Source: Pedobacter kyungheensis
Lineage (GTDB): Bacteria; Bacteroidota; Bacteroidia; Sphingobacteriales; Sphingobacteriaceae
DNA: 64,000 bases
Assembly: GCF_000812965.1 (NCBI RefSeq)
Contig: NZ_JSYN01000005.1
Coordinates: 1-64,000, forward strand
Direction: 5' to 3'
Below, piece by piece: positions 16,339 to 25,926 of the stretch. Numbering within the stretch: position 1 is the first letter of the stretch; every line of letters starts with the position of its first letter. A program made the position numbers and the translations under genes. The notes under the pieces were generated by a model, which saw only the letters and a list, made by a program, of their open reading frames with translations, was not told the DNA's origin and did no database searches.

Positions 16339-17349
16339 ATGAAATTTTTTTACCCGCTCTCTCTGTTTATCTGCCTGTGTTTTGGTAGCTATGCGCAGGA
16401 AATTCCAAGAAGTACGCAATATATTTTTAATAACATTCTGCTTAATCCTGCTCTGGCTGGTATTGACAACTATACCGACTTAAAAATTGGTCTGCGCAAA
16501 CAATGGAGTGGTTTAGAGGGAGCGCCCAGTACGCAATATCTTTCGATAAGTACCGCCATTGGCGAAGACTTTGTACGCAGTAATGTGAACTCGTTTGCAG
16601 GCAATGGAGAAAACCCGATGAGCAGAAGTTTTGTAAATAATTATACTGCCGCTGAACCACACCACGGCATTGGTTTGGTAGCCATGACAGACAAAGCGGG
16701 TTTGGTAAGGCAAACCAATGTAAATGTAACTTATGCTTACCACCTGGGCCTTACCAATGAGATCAACTTATCATTGGGCTTATCAGGCGGATTTAAATCA
16801 ATCAGTGTAGATGTGCGGGGAATTATAGCAGACGAATCTGGCGATCCATTATTTTCTGCAGATTACAACAACAAAATCAGGCCCGATATTGGCGCAGGGC
16901 TTTGGTTATACAGCCCCAGGTTTTTTGCGGGCGTTTCGGCGAAGCAACTAATCGGCAATAAAAATAGCGTGGTGAATAATCAGGTGAAAAGCAGTCCATA
17001 CCAATCGGCAACTTTTTACGGCACGGCAGGTTACAAAATATTCTTAGACGAAGATATTGCTATGATTCCCTCAGCGTTGATTAGCTATTGGGCCAATGCG
17101 CCTGCAACTTTCGATGCCAACCTGAAATTTGCCTATAAAGATAAATTCTGGGTAGGAACCAGTTTCCGCAATAACGATTCGTTTTCGCTTTTGGCCGGTT
17201 TTAATATTGCCTCGCTGGTTAACCTCAGTTATTCCTATGATGTTAATACTTCGGGGTTACGTTCAGTTAATAACGGCACGCACGAAATTGTGTTGGGCAT
17301 ACTCCTGAATAACCGTTATCAGGTAGCCTGCCCAAGCAGGCAGTTTTAA
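16339..17349 (+). CDS. PorP/SprF family type IX secretion outer membrane protein
   Basis: A 336-residue protein with a signal peptide (CLCFGSYA|Q). It opens with the family signature QYIFNNILLNPALAG (residues 27-41) and RKQWSGLEGAPSTQYLS (53-69), and ends as a beta-barrel with alternating strands. PorP/SprF proteins sit in the outer membrane and act in type IX secretion or in displaying type B cargo; a dedicated SprF copy is often beside its cargo gene. Here the convergent neighbour carries a type B sorting domain, with a 4-bp overlap of the 3' ends. Confidence 0.92.
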   Translation: MKFFYPLSLFICLCFGSYAQEIPRSTQYIFNNILLNPALAGIDNYTDLKIGLRKQWSGLEGAPSTQYLSISTAIGEDFVRSNVNSFAGNGENPMSRSFVNNYTAAEPHHGIGLVAMTDKAGLVRQTNVNVTYAYHLGLTNEINLSLGLSGGFKSISVDVRGIIADESGDPLFSADYNNKIRPDIGAGLWLYSPRFFAGVSAKQLIGNKNSVVNNQVKSSPYQSATFYGTAGYKIFLDEDIAMIPSALISYWANAPATFDANLKFAYKDKFWVGTSFRNNDSFSLLAGFNIASLVNLSYSYDVNTSGLRSVNNGTHEIVLGILLNNRYQVACPSRQF

Positions 17350-20300
17350 CGTAAAAGTGTAATGCTGCCTCCTAGCGGTTTACATTCGGCCCTCAAATCA
17401 ATTACATAATAATAAACACCTGCAGGTAATTCCTTATCTCTGAACCTGCCATCGAAAGGTTTGGTATAGTTTCCGATAGATTCGTAAACCAGCTGACCGC
17501 CACGGGTGTAAACCTTGATATTGGTACCTTTAAAATCGGGTAAGCCACGTACCTGCCAAACATCATTCATGCCATCGCCATTTGGAGTCATGGTATTGGT
17601 GATCTCCAGGTTATCATGTGTTACCTCTACGTGTACTTTGGTAAACTCGCTGGTGCAGGAGCCAAGTTTTCTGCGTACAAAATAATCGGCTGTTTTGGCC
17701 ACTTTAAAGCTGAAAATACCTTTTGTGCTTTCTAAAAATGGTTTGCTGTCATCTATTCTTTCGAATAGCTGATAAGTCCCTTCTTCAGGGGCAATTACTG
17801 GCAAAACGATATCAGATACGTAGCAAACGCGCAAATCGTTGATAACCGGAGCCAGGATTTTGAAAGGCTCATCAACAATGGTAAAAGGTTCGCTGATGGA
17901 GTAACCGCAAGATGTTTTGTCTTTCACTTCTAAACGGTATGTTCCTGCGCCAATGTTGGTTAAATCTTGTGTGAACTGAACAGCCTCACCTGCTTCATTT
18001 ATCCATTTAAAGTCGTACCCCGGCACACCACCTATTACCTGCACTCCGCTAACCGATCCTCTTTGCAAAGAGCAACCATCTTTAACTGCTTTACCTGTAT
18101 TTGGTACTATAGTAAGCAGTGGAGTAACTTCAATCGTGTACGGACCAATAACAAATGGTGCACAGTTATTAATGTCATAAGCATACATCGTATAAACACC
18201 GCCCGGTAAATTTTTGAGCGATATAGAATTAATAGTTTTAGTGCTTAGCACAATGTTGCCAGCTTCATCTTTCCATTCATATCGATACGGAAGTGCAGAG
18301 CTAAAATCAAGATCAATAGTGCCGTTAGTAAGTCCACAGGTTGTTGGCGATTCGCGGTGCGAAAAATTATAAACCGGGGGCGGTGTTGCGGTTATCACAA
18401 AGTCTCTGGACACACGTGGGCAAGTAGAGCTGCTGTTGCTGGCCCATAACCTGTAAGAGCCAGGTTTTAAATTTTCGATTAATAAAGATGTTCCGGCAGA
18501 ATAAGTTCCTTTCCTTATTGTAATTCCATCCGGACCAATCCATTCATAACCATTCGCATCAGTTAAGGTAATTCCGCCTAAGGCGCCATTGTCGCTATTA
18601 CAGGTTACATTTTTCTTAATGCCTGCATCGCTGATTTGAATGGTATTATCGGTTATGATAAAGTACGATGCCGAAGTAGGAGGACATTCGCCTTCATCAG
18701 ATACTACAATGGTATAATTTCCTCCATCCACATTTAGTAAATCGAGCGTTGAAGCAATAACATCACCCAGGGCTCCGGTGATCGGGTCAGGCTTATACCA
18801 TTTGTAAGTCACAGCACCGGTAAAATCTGTAATTTTTAAGCCTGTAATTGCACCATTCTGGCTACCGCATGTAGCATGTTTTGGGGCGATGGTACTGGTA
18901 ATAATGATTTTTGGCTTCCTTTTAACGGTAATTGGGTCTGAATCTAATGAACAGCTTGCTTCATCTGAGACTTTTACATAATAGGTGCCTTCCGGTAAAT
19001 TAGCCGGATTGCTTCTGCTCACTACAGCATTTGTTGCAGTATTGATCCATTCGTATTTTAAAACTCCTTTTCCCCTTAAAACTTCAGCGGTAAATGTAAA
19101 AGATGTTTGTCCGCAAACCGGGTTAATAGGTAAAATGGTAGGTTTAGTTAATTTTTGGTCTTTAATGATGAATACTGTTGGGAAAGCCTTACAGCCATCG
19201 TCAACCGTTACTTCGTAAGTGCCCACATCTAAATTAGATATGCTTTGCGTGTTGCCTTTTGACACGCGGCTGCCATCTGTTTCTATTTTTACCCAGCTGA
19301 AGGTGAAACCCTCACGCGGCTCGGGAATAGTGATCGATCCGTTTGCATTACAGGTAACAGGTTCAACTATAGCTTCGTTGGGTAGTAACTCCGCGGTAGA
19401 GAAAGGAGAGGTGGTAGCATTTAATAAACTGGCCGTTGCGGTAACCATTCCGCTCAGGGTACCGTTGTATTCCCATCGGCCATCACTACCGGCCTGTACA
19501 GTGGCGATGTAAGTTTTGCCCTCGCAAATGCCCTGGCAATTTACGGTATAAAACAATTCTACTTCGGAGTTTGGAGTAGCCCTGCCAGAAACATAATCGC
19601 TGCGTTTTTTGAGCACCTGGATATAGGGTTGAAGGATAGTGAGGGTTTTCCCGATCCCGAAATTTTTGTTGCAAAAAAAGCTGTTGCGGGTAACTTTTAC
19701 CGGTTTGGCCGATACTGTTTCCAATCCGAAGTTGTTATTGGCAATTAAGTTTGCTTCTGCAGGGGTTGCTCCACCTACAGTTCCACTAGCGCCGGCCTCT
19801 AATTTTACGCCCATGCCGTTACCCATTACTACTGTGCCGGCTGCATCGGTACCAATGGCATTACCGGTTAAAATAAAGTCTGAGTTGGTAATCGAAACAC
19901 CTGTGGTGCGGTTACCTCCGATGATGTTATTACGCACGTAAAGCGCAGTATTTAATGCATTTACTTTTAATCCCGAAATTTCTAAGGCCGAAGACGATAA
20001 AAATAATGGGAGCTCATGGAAATCTTTTTTACCGGTATAATCAACCCCAATTTTGTTATTAATTACGTTGATGTCGAATCTGGCACTGCTGGAGTAAGAT
20101 GAACGGGTAATATCTACATTGATACGGTTTGCTGCAATTACGTTGCCTTCGCCTGCGTTATCACCGCCAACATCAAGTCCGCAATCGTAGAGATTGGCCG
20201 AAATACCTGTTACGTTGGTGTTGGGGGTGATGCCATCATAAATTACCCCGATCAGATTGGATTGGATCTTTATTTTGGTATTTACCGCTGTACTGAAAAA

Positions 20301-20900
20301 AGAACTGTTCTGAACAACAATACCATTGATATTGCCACCGATTACGTTTCCTTTTCCGGGTGCCCCGATGGTGATGTTATTTGCGCGGTAATCGAGCACA
20401 ATACCCGATCCCTGAGCCATGTTTACATTTTGGAGGTTGGTGATGGTTGCGAAATTACGGATGTAAAGCCCATAAATTTCTACGCCGGTGGTCTGAACTA
20501 ATGTAGTAGCATACTGGCCGATAACCAGGCCTGAAAAGGTGGTGTTGGCATATTCCGGCTCTAAAATTACTTTAGCCCCTGAAACACCGAGCGCAGGCCA
20601 GGAGGCTTGCGAAGTTCCATCGATGATCACATTTGAGGTTACCACCGGCAATGCCGTGCGGAGCCTGATGGTCCGGTTAGCATTATCGGTTGGGGTACCC
20701 GGTAAATTAAAGTTGATGGTAAAAGTGGTGGTTCTATTGGCTACAGCAGCCTGTGTCAAGCCCTCGCGCAAAGTACCGGGGCCGCTATCCGCGTTACTGG
20801 TTACCACATAGGTTTGGGCATAAATATTCTGGAAGAAAAATAAGCCTGCAAATAAGGCTAAAAGTTTAGAGAGGCGCATAAAATTGTTTGGTAAGGCCAA
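17346..20900 (-). CDS. Large surface protein with T9SS type B (gliding motility-associated) C-terminal domain
   Basis: An 1184-residue protein. Signal peptide at 1-28. Residues 30-440 are a right-handed parallel beta-helix type region (repeated NVIIDGT, GNVIGGNINGIVVQN, NNIIGGNRTTGVSI turns). Residues 490-1090 are roughly six SprB-like/PKD-like repeats marked by a Cys-x-NG(S/A) start and the DLGTYEV/GGNYTIVVSD/PGGVYTMYAYD ending. The last 85 residues are the type B sorting domain: TPNGDGMNDVWQVRG, IKVYTRGGQLVYE, PAGVYYYVIDL. It should be secreted by T9SS and placed on the cell surface, perhaps as an adhesin. It is convergent with the PorP/SprF-like gene. Confidence 0.9.
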   Translation of the reverse strand: MALPNNFMRLSKLLALFAGLFFFQNIYAQTYVVTSNADSGPGTLREGLTQAAVANRTTTFTINFNLPGTPTDNANRTIRLRTALPVVTSNVIIDGTSQASWPALGVSGAKVILEPEYANTTFSGLVIGQYATTLVQTTGVEIYGLYIRNFATITNLQNVNMAQGSGIVLDYRANNITIGAPGKGNVIGGNINGIVVQNSSFFSTAVNTKIKIQSNLIGVIYDGITPNTNVTGISANLYDCGLDVGGDNAGEGNVIAANRINVDITRSSYSSSARFDINVINNKIGVDYTGKKDFHELPLFLSSSALEISGLKVNALNTALYVRNNIIGGNRTTGVSITNSDFILTGNAIGTDAAGTVVMGNGMGVKLEAGASGTVGGATPAEANLIANNNFGLETVSAKPVKVTRNSFFCNKNFGIGKTLTILQPYIQVLKKRSDYVSGRATPNSEVELFYTVNCQGICEGKTYIATVQAGSDGRWEYNGTLSGMVTATASLLNATTSPFSTAELLPNEAIVEPVTCNANGSITIPEPREGFTFSWVKIETDGSRVSKGNTQSISNLDVGTYEVTVDDGCKAFPTVFIIKDQKLTKPTILPINPVCGQTSFTFTAEVLRGKGVLKYEWINTATNAVVSRSNPANLPEGTYYVKVSDEASCSLDSDPITVKRKPKIIITSTIAPKHATCGSQNGAITGLKITDFTGAVTYKWYKPDPITGALGDVIASTLDLLNVDGGNYTIVVSDEGECPPTSASYFIITDNTIQISDAGIKKNVTCNSDNGALGGITLTDANGYEWIGPDGITIRKGTYSAGTSLLIENLKPGSYRLWASNSSSTCPRVSRDFVITATPPPVYNFSHRESPTTCGLTNGTIDLDFSSALPYRYEWKDEAGNIVLSTKTINSISLKNLPGGVYTMYAYDINNCAPFVIGPYTIEVTPLLTIVPNTGKAVKDGCSLQRGSVSGVQVIGGVPGYDFKWINEAGEAVQFTQDLTNIGAGTYRLEVKDKTSCGYSISEPFTIVDEPFKILAPVINDLRVCYVSDIVLPVIAPEEGTYQLFERIDDSKPFLESTKGIFSFKVAKTADYFVRRKLGSCTSEFTKVHVEVTHDNLEITNTMTPNGDGMNDVWQVRGLPDFKGTNIKVYTRGGQLVYESIGNYTKPFDGRFRDKELPAGVYYYVIDLRAECKPLGGSITLLR

Positions 20901-20990
20901 AATACGAATAAACTTTTAGTAGCTAGTGTTTTAGTAAGAAAACCGGATTATTTTTTGATTTATCTGTGAAATTAATCTTTTATTGTAAAT

Positions 20991-21162
20991 TTTCCCGCAG
21001 ATTTAAGGGAGCAAGCCGCAGATCAAACAGGATTAGTATGGCACTCATTACAAAGGAAGAAGAAAGGTAAGTTCGATTGAATCGAACTGTTATTCATGCA
21101 CGCGTTATAAACGCGCGCAAGCTGATCTTAAATCTGCGTTTTTCTGTTAAATCTGCGGGAAA
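20991..21162. repeat. 172-bp repeat element with 15-bp exact terminal inverted arms
   Basis: TTTCCCGCAGATTTA (20991-21005) pairs exactly with TAAATCTGCGGGAAA (21148-21162). Inside lies the hairpin AGTTCGATT-G-AATCGAACT (21070-21088); a related hairpin GTACGATT-AG-AATCGTAC lies just outside at 21195-21212. The gap 20901-21294 holds no gene. Confidence 0.75.
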
Positions 21163-21240
21163 CAATATGAATGTGGTATGCTTAAGGTATTTATGTACGA
21201 TTAGAATCGTACTGCTAGTTATGCCAGCACCAGGCCCCCA

Positions 21241-21279
21241 AAAGAAAGGCATCCTGAAAAATCAGGATGCCTTTCTTTT
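21241..21279. terminator. Bidirectional terminator of the RND efflux operon
   Basis: A perfect 17-bp stem AAAGAAAGGCATCCTGA (21241-21257) with its complement at 21262-21278 and an AAAA loop. A-rich and T-rich flanks allow use on the minus strand just past the outer-membrane-factor stop at 21295. Confidence 0.85.
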
Positions 21280-21294
21280 GCCTGTTGCAACAGC

Positions 21295-22695
21295 CTATTT
21301 CCAGCCGCCGCCCAGTGCGCGGTATAAATTTACTACCGATTGTAGTTTTTGCAATTTATCGTTAATGCCGCTTAATTGTGCAGTTAACAAACTTTGTTCT
21401 GAAGTTAATACATCGGTATAATTGGTAGCCGAGCTATAACGCAATAACTCTTTGGTAAAATCTACGGCTTTGGTTAATGATGCAATTTGTTTAGCTCTTG
21501 TAGCTTCCTTTTCTACGGCTGTTTGGTAAGCAAACAAAGCGTTTGATACTTCCTGCCCACCAGTTAAAAGCGTTTGCTGGAAATTATAAAATGCAATTTG
21601 CTGATTGGCTTGCGCTGTTTTCAAGCGCGCTTTATTGGCTCCTTTAGCAAAAATAGGCTGTGTTAAGCCACCTACCAAATTGTAGAAAATAGACTTGCTA
21701 AAGAAATCCTGCAACTGTAAGCTCGATAATCCACCGGAAGCAGTAAGGGTTAAAGCCGGATAAAAATAGGCTTTGGCTACGTTGGTGTTTTCGAAAGCTG
21801 AACGGAAACCAAATTCGGCCGCAATTACATCCGGACGGTTTTGCAGCAACTGCGCAGAAACACCAGTTTTTAAATCGGCATAAGGTGTTTGCTGATCTAA
21901 GGTAGTACGGTTAATGGCATTTGGCGCTTTACCCAACACCACACTTAATGCATTTTCGGCTTCTTTGATGCTTCTTTTTAAATCGGGTAAAGTAACCTGT
22001 GCCGCATATAAATTGGCTTCGCTTTGAACCACGGCAGCTCCGTTAACCACAGCGCCTTGTTTAAGCTCTTTCATGGTTTCCACATCCTTGGTTCTCACCT
22101 TAATGGTTTCTTCGGTAATGGCCAGTTGCTTATCCAGTGCCAGCAAAGTATAATAATTGTTGGCGATGGTCGCAATTAACTGGGTTTGAACGGCTCTTTT
22201 AGCGGCATCGCTTTGTAATAATGTAGCGTAAGCGGCACGTTTGGCACTGCTTAATTTGCCCCAGATATCCGCTTCCCAGGCTGTGCTCAGCTGTGCTTTA
22301 TAGGTTTGGGTTTCCAAATTAATGTTAATCCCTGCCGGAAAGTTTAATGAGGCCTGTGATTGTTTATTGTCAGTTACGTTTACATCGGCCTGTAAACTTG
22401 GCAAAAATGCCGCCCGGCTTTGCTGTAAGGTTGCCTCAGCAATTTTAATCCTTTCGATGGCCTGCTTCAGATCTAAATTTTCATTTATCCCTTGCTGGAT
22501 TAACGATTGTAAAGTGGTATCCGAAAACAGTTGTTTCCATTGCAGGTCGGCTATAGAAGCCGTATCTGTCGTATTGTTGTCGCGGTACAACCCTTCACTT
22601 TTTACCTGTGGGCGCTCGTACTTTTTGGTCACGCAGGCACTAAGGCTAAGGATGGCTATACCGGTTAAAATGGAATGCTTATATGTAAATTTCAT
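21295..22695 (-). CDS. RND efflux outer membrane factor, TolC/OprM (NodT) family lipoprotein
   Basis: A 466-residue protein. The N-terminus ends in a lipobox, LSLSAC (cleavage before Cys21), so it is lipid-anchored like OprM. Two OEP repeats are seen, each with a long coiled-coil region; the second contains RPDVIAAEFGFRSAFENTNVAKAYFYP near 290-316, a family hallmark, and the C-terminus has SLLTAQLSGINDKLQKLQSVVNLYRALGGGW. It forms the outer-membrane exit channel. Last gene of the operon, 10 bp after the pump gene. Confidence 0.95.
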   Translation of the reverse strand: MKFTYKHSILTGIAILSLSACVTKKYERPQVKSEGLYRDNNTTDTASIADLQWKQLFSDTTLQSLIQQGINENLDLKQAIERIKIAEATLQQSRAAFLPSLQADVNVTDNKQSQASLNFPAGININLETQTYKAQLSTAWEADIWGKLSSAKRAAYATLLQSDAAKRAVQTQLIATIANNYYTLLALDKQLAITEETIKVRTKDVETMKELKQGAVVNGAAVVQSEANLYAAQVTLPDLKRSIKEAENALSVVLGKAPNAINRTTLDQQTPYADLKTGVSAQLLQNRPDVIAAEFGFRSAFENTNVAKAYFYPALTLTASGGLSSLQLQDFFSKSIFYNLVGGLTQPIFAKGANKARLKTAQANQQIAFYNFQQTLLTGGQEVSNALFAYQTAVEKEATRAKQIASLTKAVDFTKELLRYSSATNYTDVLTSEQSLLTAQLSGINDKLQKLQSVVNLYRALGGGWK

Positions 22696-22705
22696 GTTTT
22701 TAAAA

Positions 22706-25700
22706 TTAATGTGGACCGTTAACCGCTAACTCGTATTCTTCTTCTGTTTGCTCGCGGTCAATGCCTTCATCAAAAGGAGATTTGCTGCTTATTTTTTCTT
22801 GCAATGTCTGGAAAACAATAAACAATGCAGGAATTACAAATACTCCGAATATGGTACCAATTAACATACCCCCAACAGCACCAGTACCAATTGATTTATT
22901 TCCTGATGCACCCACACCGGTAGATAGCATTAGCGGCAATAAACCCAAAATAAAGGCGAAAGAGGTCATCAAAATCGGGCGTAAACGCGCCGTAGCACCA
23001 TCAATCGCTGCATTGGTAATACTCATGCCTTTTCGCCTGCGGTCTACCGCGTATTCAACAATCAGGATCGCATTTTTGGCCAGTAAACCCACCAGCATAA
23101 TCAGTGTAATTTGCGTATAGATATTGTTATCAACCCCGAAGATTTTATCGAAAATAAATACCCCGGCTAAACCGATTGGCAGCGAGAATAATACCGCCAA
23201 TGGTAAAATATAACTTTCGTATTGTGCCGAAAGCAGGAAGTAAACAAAGATTACGCAAAGCAGGAATATAAAAATGGTCTGACTACCGCTGCTTACCTCT
23301 TCACGCGATAGACCAGAGAATTCATATCCATACCCGGTTGGAAGGTGGATCGCCGCTTCTTCCTGGATCGCTTTAATGGCATCACCAGAACTGTAACCGG
23401 CATTCGGGTTACCTGTAACCGCTATGGAAGTGTAAAGGTTGAAACGTGAAATGGCCTGCGGTCCGTATACTTTTTCTAAGGTAATAAATTCAGAAACAGG
23501 TGCCATGGTGCCGCTCGAGTTGCGCACATAAATATTGGTTAAGCTTTGCTGGTTTGCACGGTATTTGGCATCGGCCTGGAACATTACACGGTATTGCTTA
23601 CCAAATTTATTAAAGTTAGAAGCATACACACCACCATAATAGCCTTGTAAAACGCCCAGTACATCGCTAACGGTTAAGCCAGCCTGTTTAATCTTAGCTA
23701 CGTTAACATCAATCTGATACTGAGGGAAATTGGGGTTAAACGAAGTTGATGCGTACTGAATTTCCGGACGTTTACTTAAGGCGCCTAAAAATGCATTCCC
23801 AATTTCGTTGAATTTCTTAATATCACCACCGGTTTTATCTTGCAGCTGAAATTCAAAACCACCACCGGTACCAAATCCCTGGATGGTTGGCGGAGCAAAG
23901 AAAATTACTTTTGCACCTTTAATTCCGCTGGCTTTGCCGAATAACTCGCCAATGATTGCTTTAACATCTCTTTTACGTTCATCCCAGGGCTTAAGCCTTG
24001 CGATAACCATACCGTAAGAACTACCCGAACCACTGATTAAACTCCGGCCTACTACCCTAAAGGTCGCTTCAACTTCCGGTACCTTACTTACAATATCATT
24101 GATTTTTACAATGATTTTATCTGTTTCTTCCTGCGAAGTTGATGGTGGTAAAGAAATATCAGAGAAAATGGTTCCCAAATCTTCGTTGGGTACGAAACCT
24201 TTTGGCGTGGTGTTCATGATCCAAACCAATACTACCGCAAATACGGCAATACCCAAACCCGCTAACCATCTTTTTCTACCTAAAAAGCCTACCGAACGCT
24301 TATATTTCTGCGTTACAGCATCAAATGAGGTGTTAAAGGCATCATAAAAGCGATGTAGAAAGTTTTTATCCTTTCCATGTTCATCTTTGTGCGGTTTCAA
24401 AAACATAGCACACAACGCCGGACTTAAGGTTAAGGCATTAATGGCCGATAAAATGATAGATATGGCCAGTGTTAAACCGAACTGCTTATAAAATACACCC
24501 GAGGAGCCCTGAATAAAACTCACCGGGATAAATACCGCCGCCATTACCAGGGTAATCGAAATGATAGCCCCGCTGATATCGTCCATTGCATCTTTAGTGG
24601 CTTTCTTGGCATCGGTGTAACCTGCATCCAGTTTAGCGTGCACTGCCTCAACCACTACAATGGCATCATCTACCACAATACCAATGGCCAGTACCAATGC
24701 AAATAAGGTTAATAAGTTAATGGTAAAACCAAATAAACTTAAAAAGAAGAAAGTACCGATAATCGCCACCGGAACACTAATTGCAGGAATCAGCGTTGAA
24801 CGGAAATCCTGTAAGAAAATAAACACTACCAGGAACACCAGGATAAAGGCTTCGATCAGCGTGTGGATTACTTTTTCGATTGATGCATCAAGGAAGTTGT
24901 TTACGTTAACAACAGTTTCATAATGTACACCTTTAGGGAAAGAAAGTGCTGCTTTATCTAAAGTTTTGATCGAATTTTCGATTACTTCTTTCGCATTTGA
25001 ACCAGCGGTTTGGCTAATGGCAATACCCAATGCCGGTTTACCGTTAAATTTCACGTAACTGGCATAGCTTTGTGCACCAAGTTCTATTCTTGCCACATCT
25101 TTTAAACGCAAAATCTGCCCGTTGGCATCGGCTTTAATGATAATGTTGCTAAACTCGGTTTCGGTTTTTAAACGGCCGCTGTATTTTAAAGTATACTGGA
25201 ATGCTTGTCCGCCTTGCTCACCAAACTGACCCGGAGCAGCCTCAATGTTCTGCTCGGCCAGGGCCACATTTACATCATTTGGAACCAGGCCATAAACGGC
25301 CATCACCTCAGGCTTAAGCCAGATCCGCATGGTGTAATCTAAAGTACCAAAAGCACTGGCATCACCCACACCATTAATCCTTTTAATTTCGGGAATAATG
25401 TTAATGTTGGCGTAGTTCTGCAAAAATTTCTGATCGTATGAAGGATCATCACTGTAAATGGCAAAAATAAGGAGGTTACTCGCCTGTCTTTTAGCGGTAA
25501 TTACACCCGATCTTGTTACCTCTGCAGGCAGTAAGCTGGTTGCTCTGGCAACACGGTTCTGTACGTTTACAGCTGCCAGATCGGGGTTAGTGCCCAATTT
25601 AAAGTTAACGGTAATGGTTGCAGTACCATCATTACTGGCGCTCGAAGTCATGTAGGTCATGTCTTCCACACCATTTATTTGTTCTTCGAGCGGAACAACA

Positions 25701-25882
25701 ACGCTACTCATTACCACATCGGCATTGGCACCCTGGTACGATGCCGATACCTGTACGGTTGGCGGCGCAATTTCGGGATACTGCGAAATGGGTAAAGTTA
25801 CAAGGCCTAATACACCTAATATTACAATTATAATGGATATAACTGTCGATAAAACGGGCCTGTCTATAAATTTCTTAAACAT
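22706..25882 (-). CDS. RND multidrug efflux pump, HAE1 (AcrB/MexB) family
   Basis: A 1058-residue inner membrane antiporter. Hallmarks are MFKKFIDRPVLSTVISI at the start, SQYPEIAPP near 33-41, the proton-relay IVVDDAIVVVE in TM4 near 405, and the partner Lys in LLAKNAILIVEYAV of TM10 near 936. Length and duplicated 12-TM layout match AcrB. It uses the proton gradient to expel hydrophobic drugs, detergents or dyes. Middle gene of the adaptor-pump-channel operon; 44 bp from the adaptor stop, 10 bp to the channel gene. Confidence 0.97.
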   Translation of the reverse strand: MFKKFIDRPVLSTVISIIIVILGVLGLVTLPISQYPEIAPPTVQVSASYQGANADVVMSSVVVPLEEQINGVEDMTYMTSSASNDGTATITVNFKLGTNPDLAAVNVQNRVARATSLLPAEVTRSGVITAKRQASNLLIFAIYSDDPSYDQKFLQNYANINIIPEIKRINGVGDASAFGTLDYTMRIWLKPEVMAVYGLVPNDVNVALAEQNIEAAPGQFGEQGGQAFQYTLKYSGRLKTETEFSNIIIKADANGQILRLKDVARIELGAQSYASYVKFNGKPALGIAISQTAGSNAKEVIENSIKTLDKAALSFPKGVHYETVVNVNNFLDASIEKVIHTLIEAFILVFLVVFIFLQDFRSTLIPAISVPVAIIGTFFFLSLFGFTINLLTLFALVLAIGIVVDDAIVVVEAVHAKLDAGYTDAKKATKDAMDDISGAIISITLVMAAVFIPVSFIQGSSGVFYKQFGLTLAISIILSAINALTLSPALCAMFLKPHKDEHGKDKNFLHRFYDAFNTSFDAVTQKYKRSVGFLGRKRWLAGLGIAVFAVVLVWIMNTTPKGFVPNEDLGTIFSDISLPPSTSQEETDKIIVKINDIVSKVPEVEATFRVVGRSLISGSGSSYGMVIARLKPWDERKRDVKAIIGELFGKASGIKGAKVIFFAPPTIQGFGTGGGFEFQLQDKTGGDIKKFNEIGNAFLGALSKRPEIQYASTSFNPNFPQYQIDVNVAKIKQAGLTVSDVLGVLQGYYGGVYASNFNKFGKQYRVMFQADAKYRANQQSLTNIYVRNSSGTMAPVSEFITLEKVYGPQAISRFNLYTSIAVTGNPNAGYSSGDAIKAIQEEAAIHLPTGYGYEFSGLSREEVSSGSQTIFIFLLCVIFVYFLLSAQYESYILPLAVLFSLPIGLAGVFIFDKIFGVDNNIYTQITLIMLVGLLAKNAILIVEYAVDRRRKGMSITNAAIDGATARLRPILMTSFAFILGLLPLMLSTGVGASGNKSIGTGAVGGMLIGTIFGVFVIPALFIVFQTLQEKISSKSPFDEGIDREQTEEEYELAVNGPH

Positions 25883-25926
25883 AAATAATAGGGATTACAC
25901 TGGTACAGTGTGAATTGCACTAATTG

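Noticed and set aside
22322..22729. 135-codon frame antisense to the outer membrane factor
   Set aside because: Lies inside a well-supported gene, no family pattern, composition matches a reverse-strand shadow.
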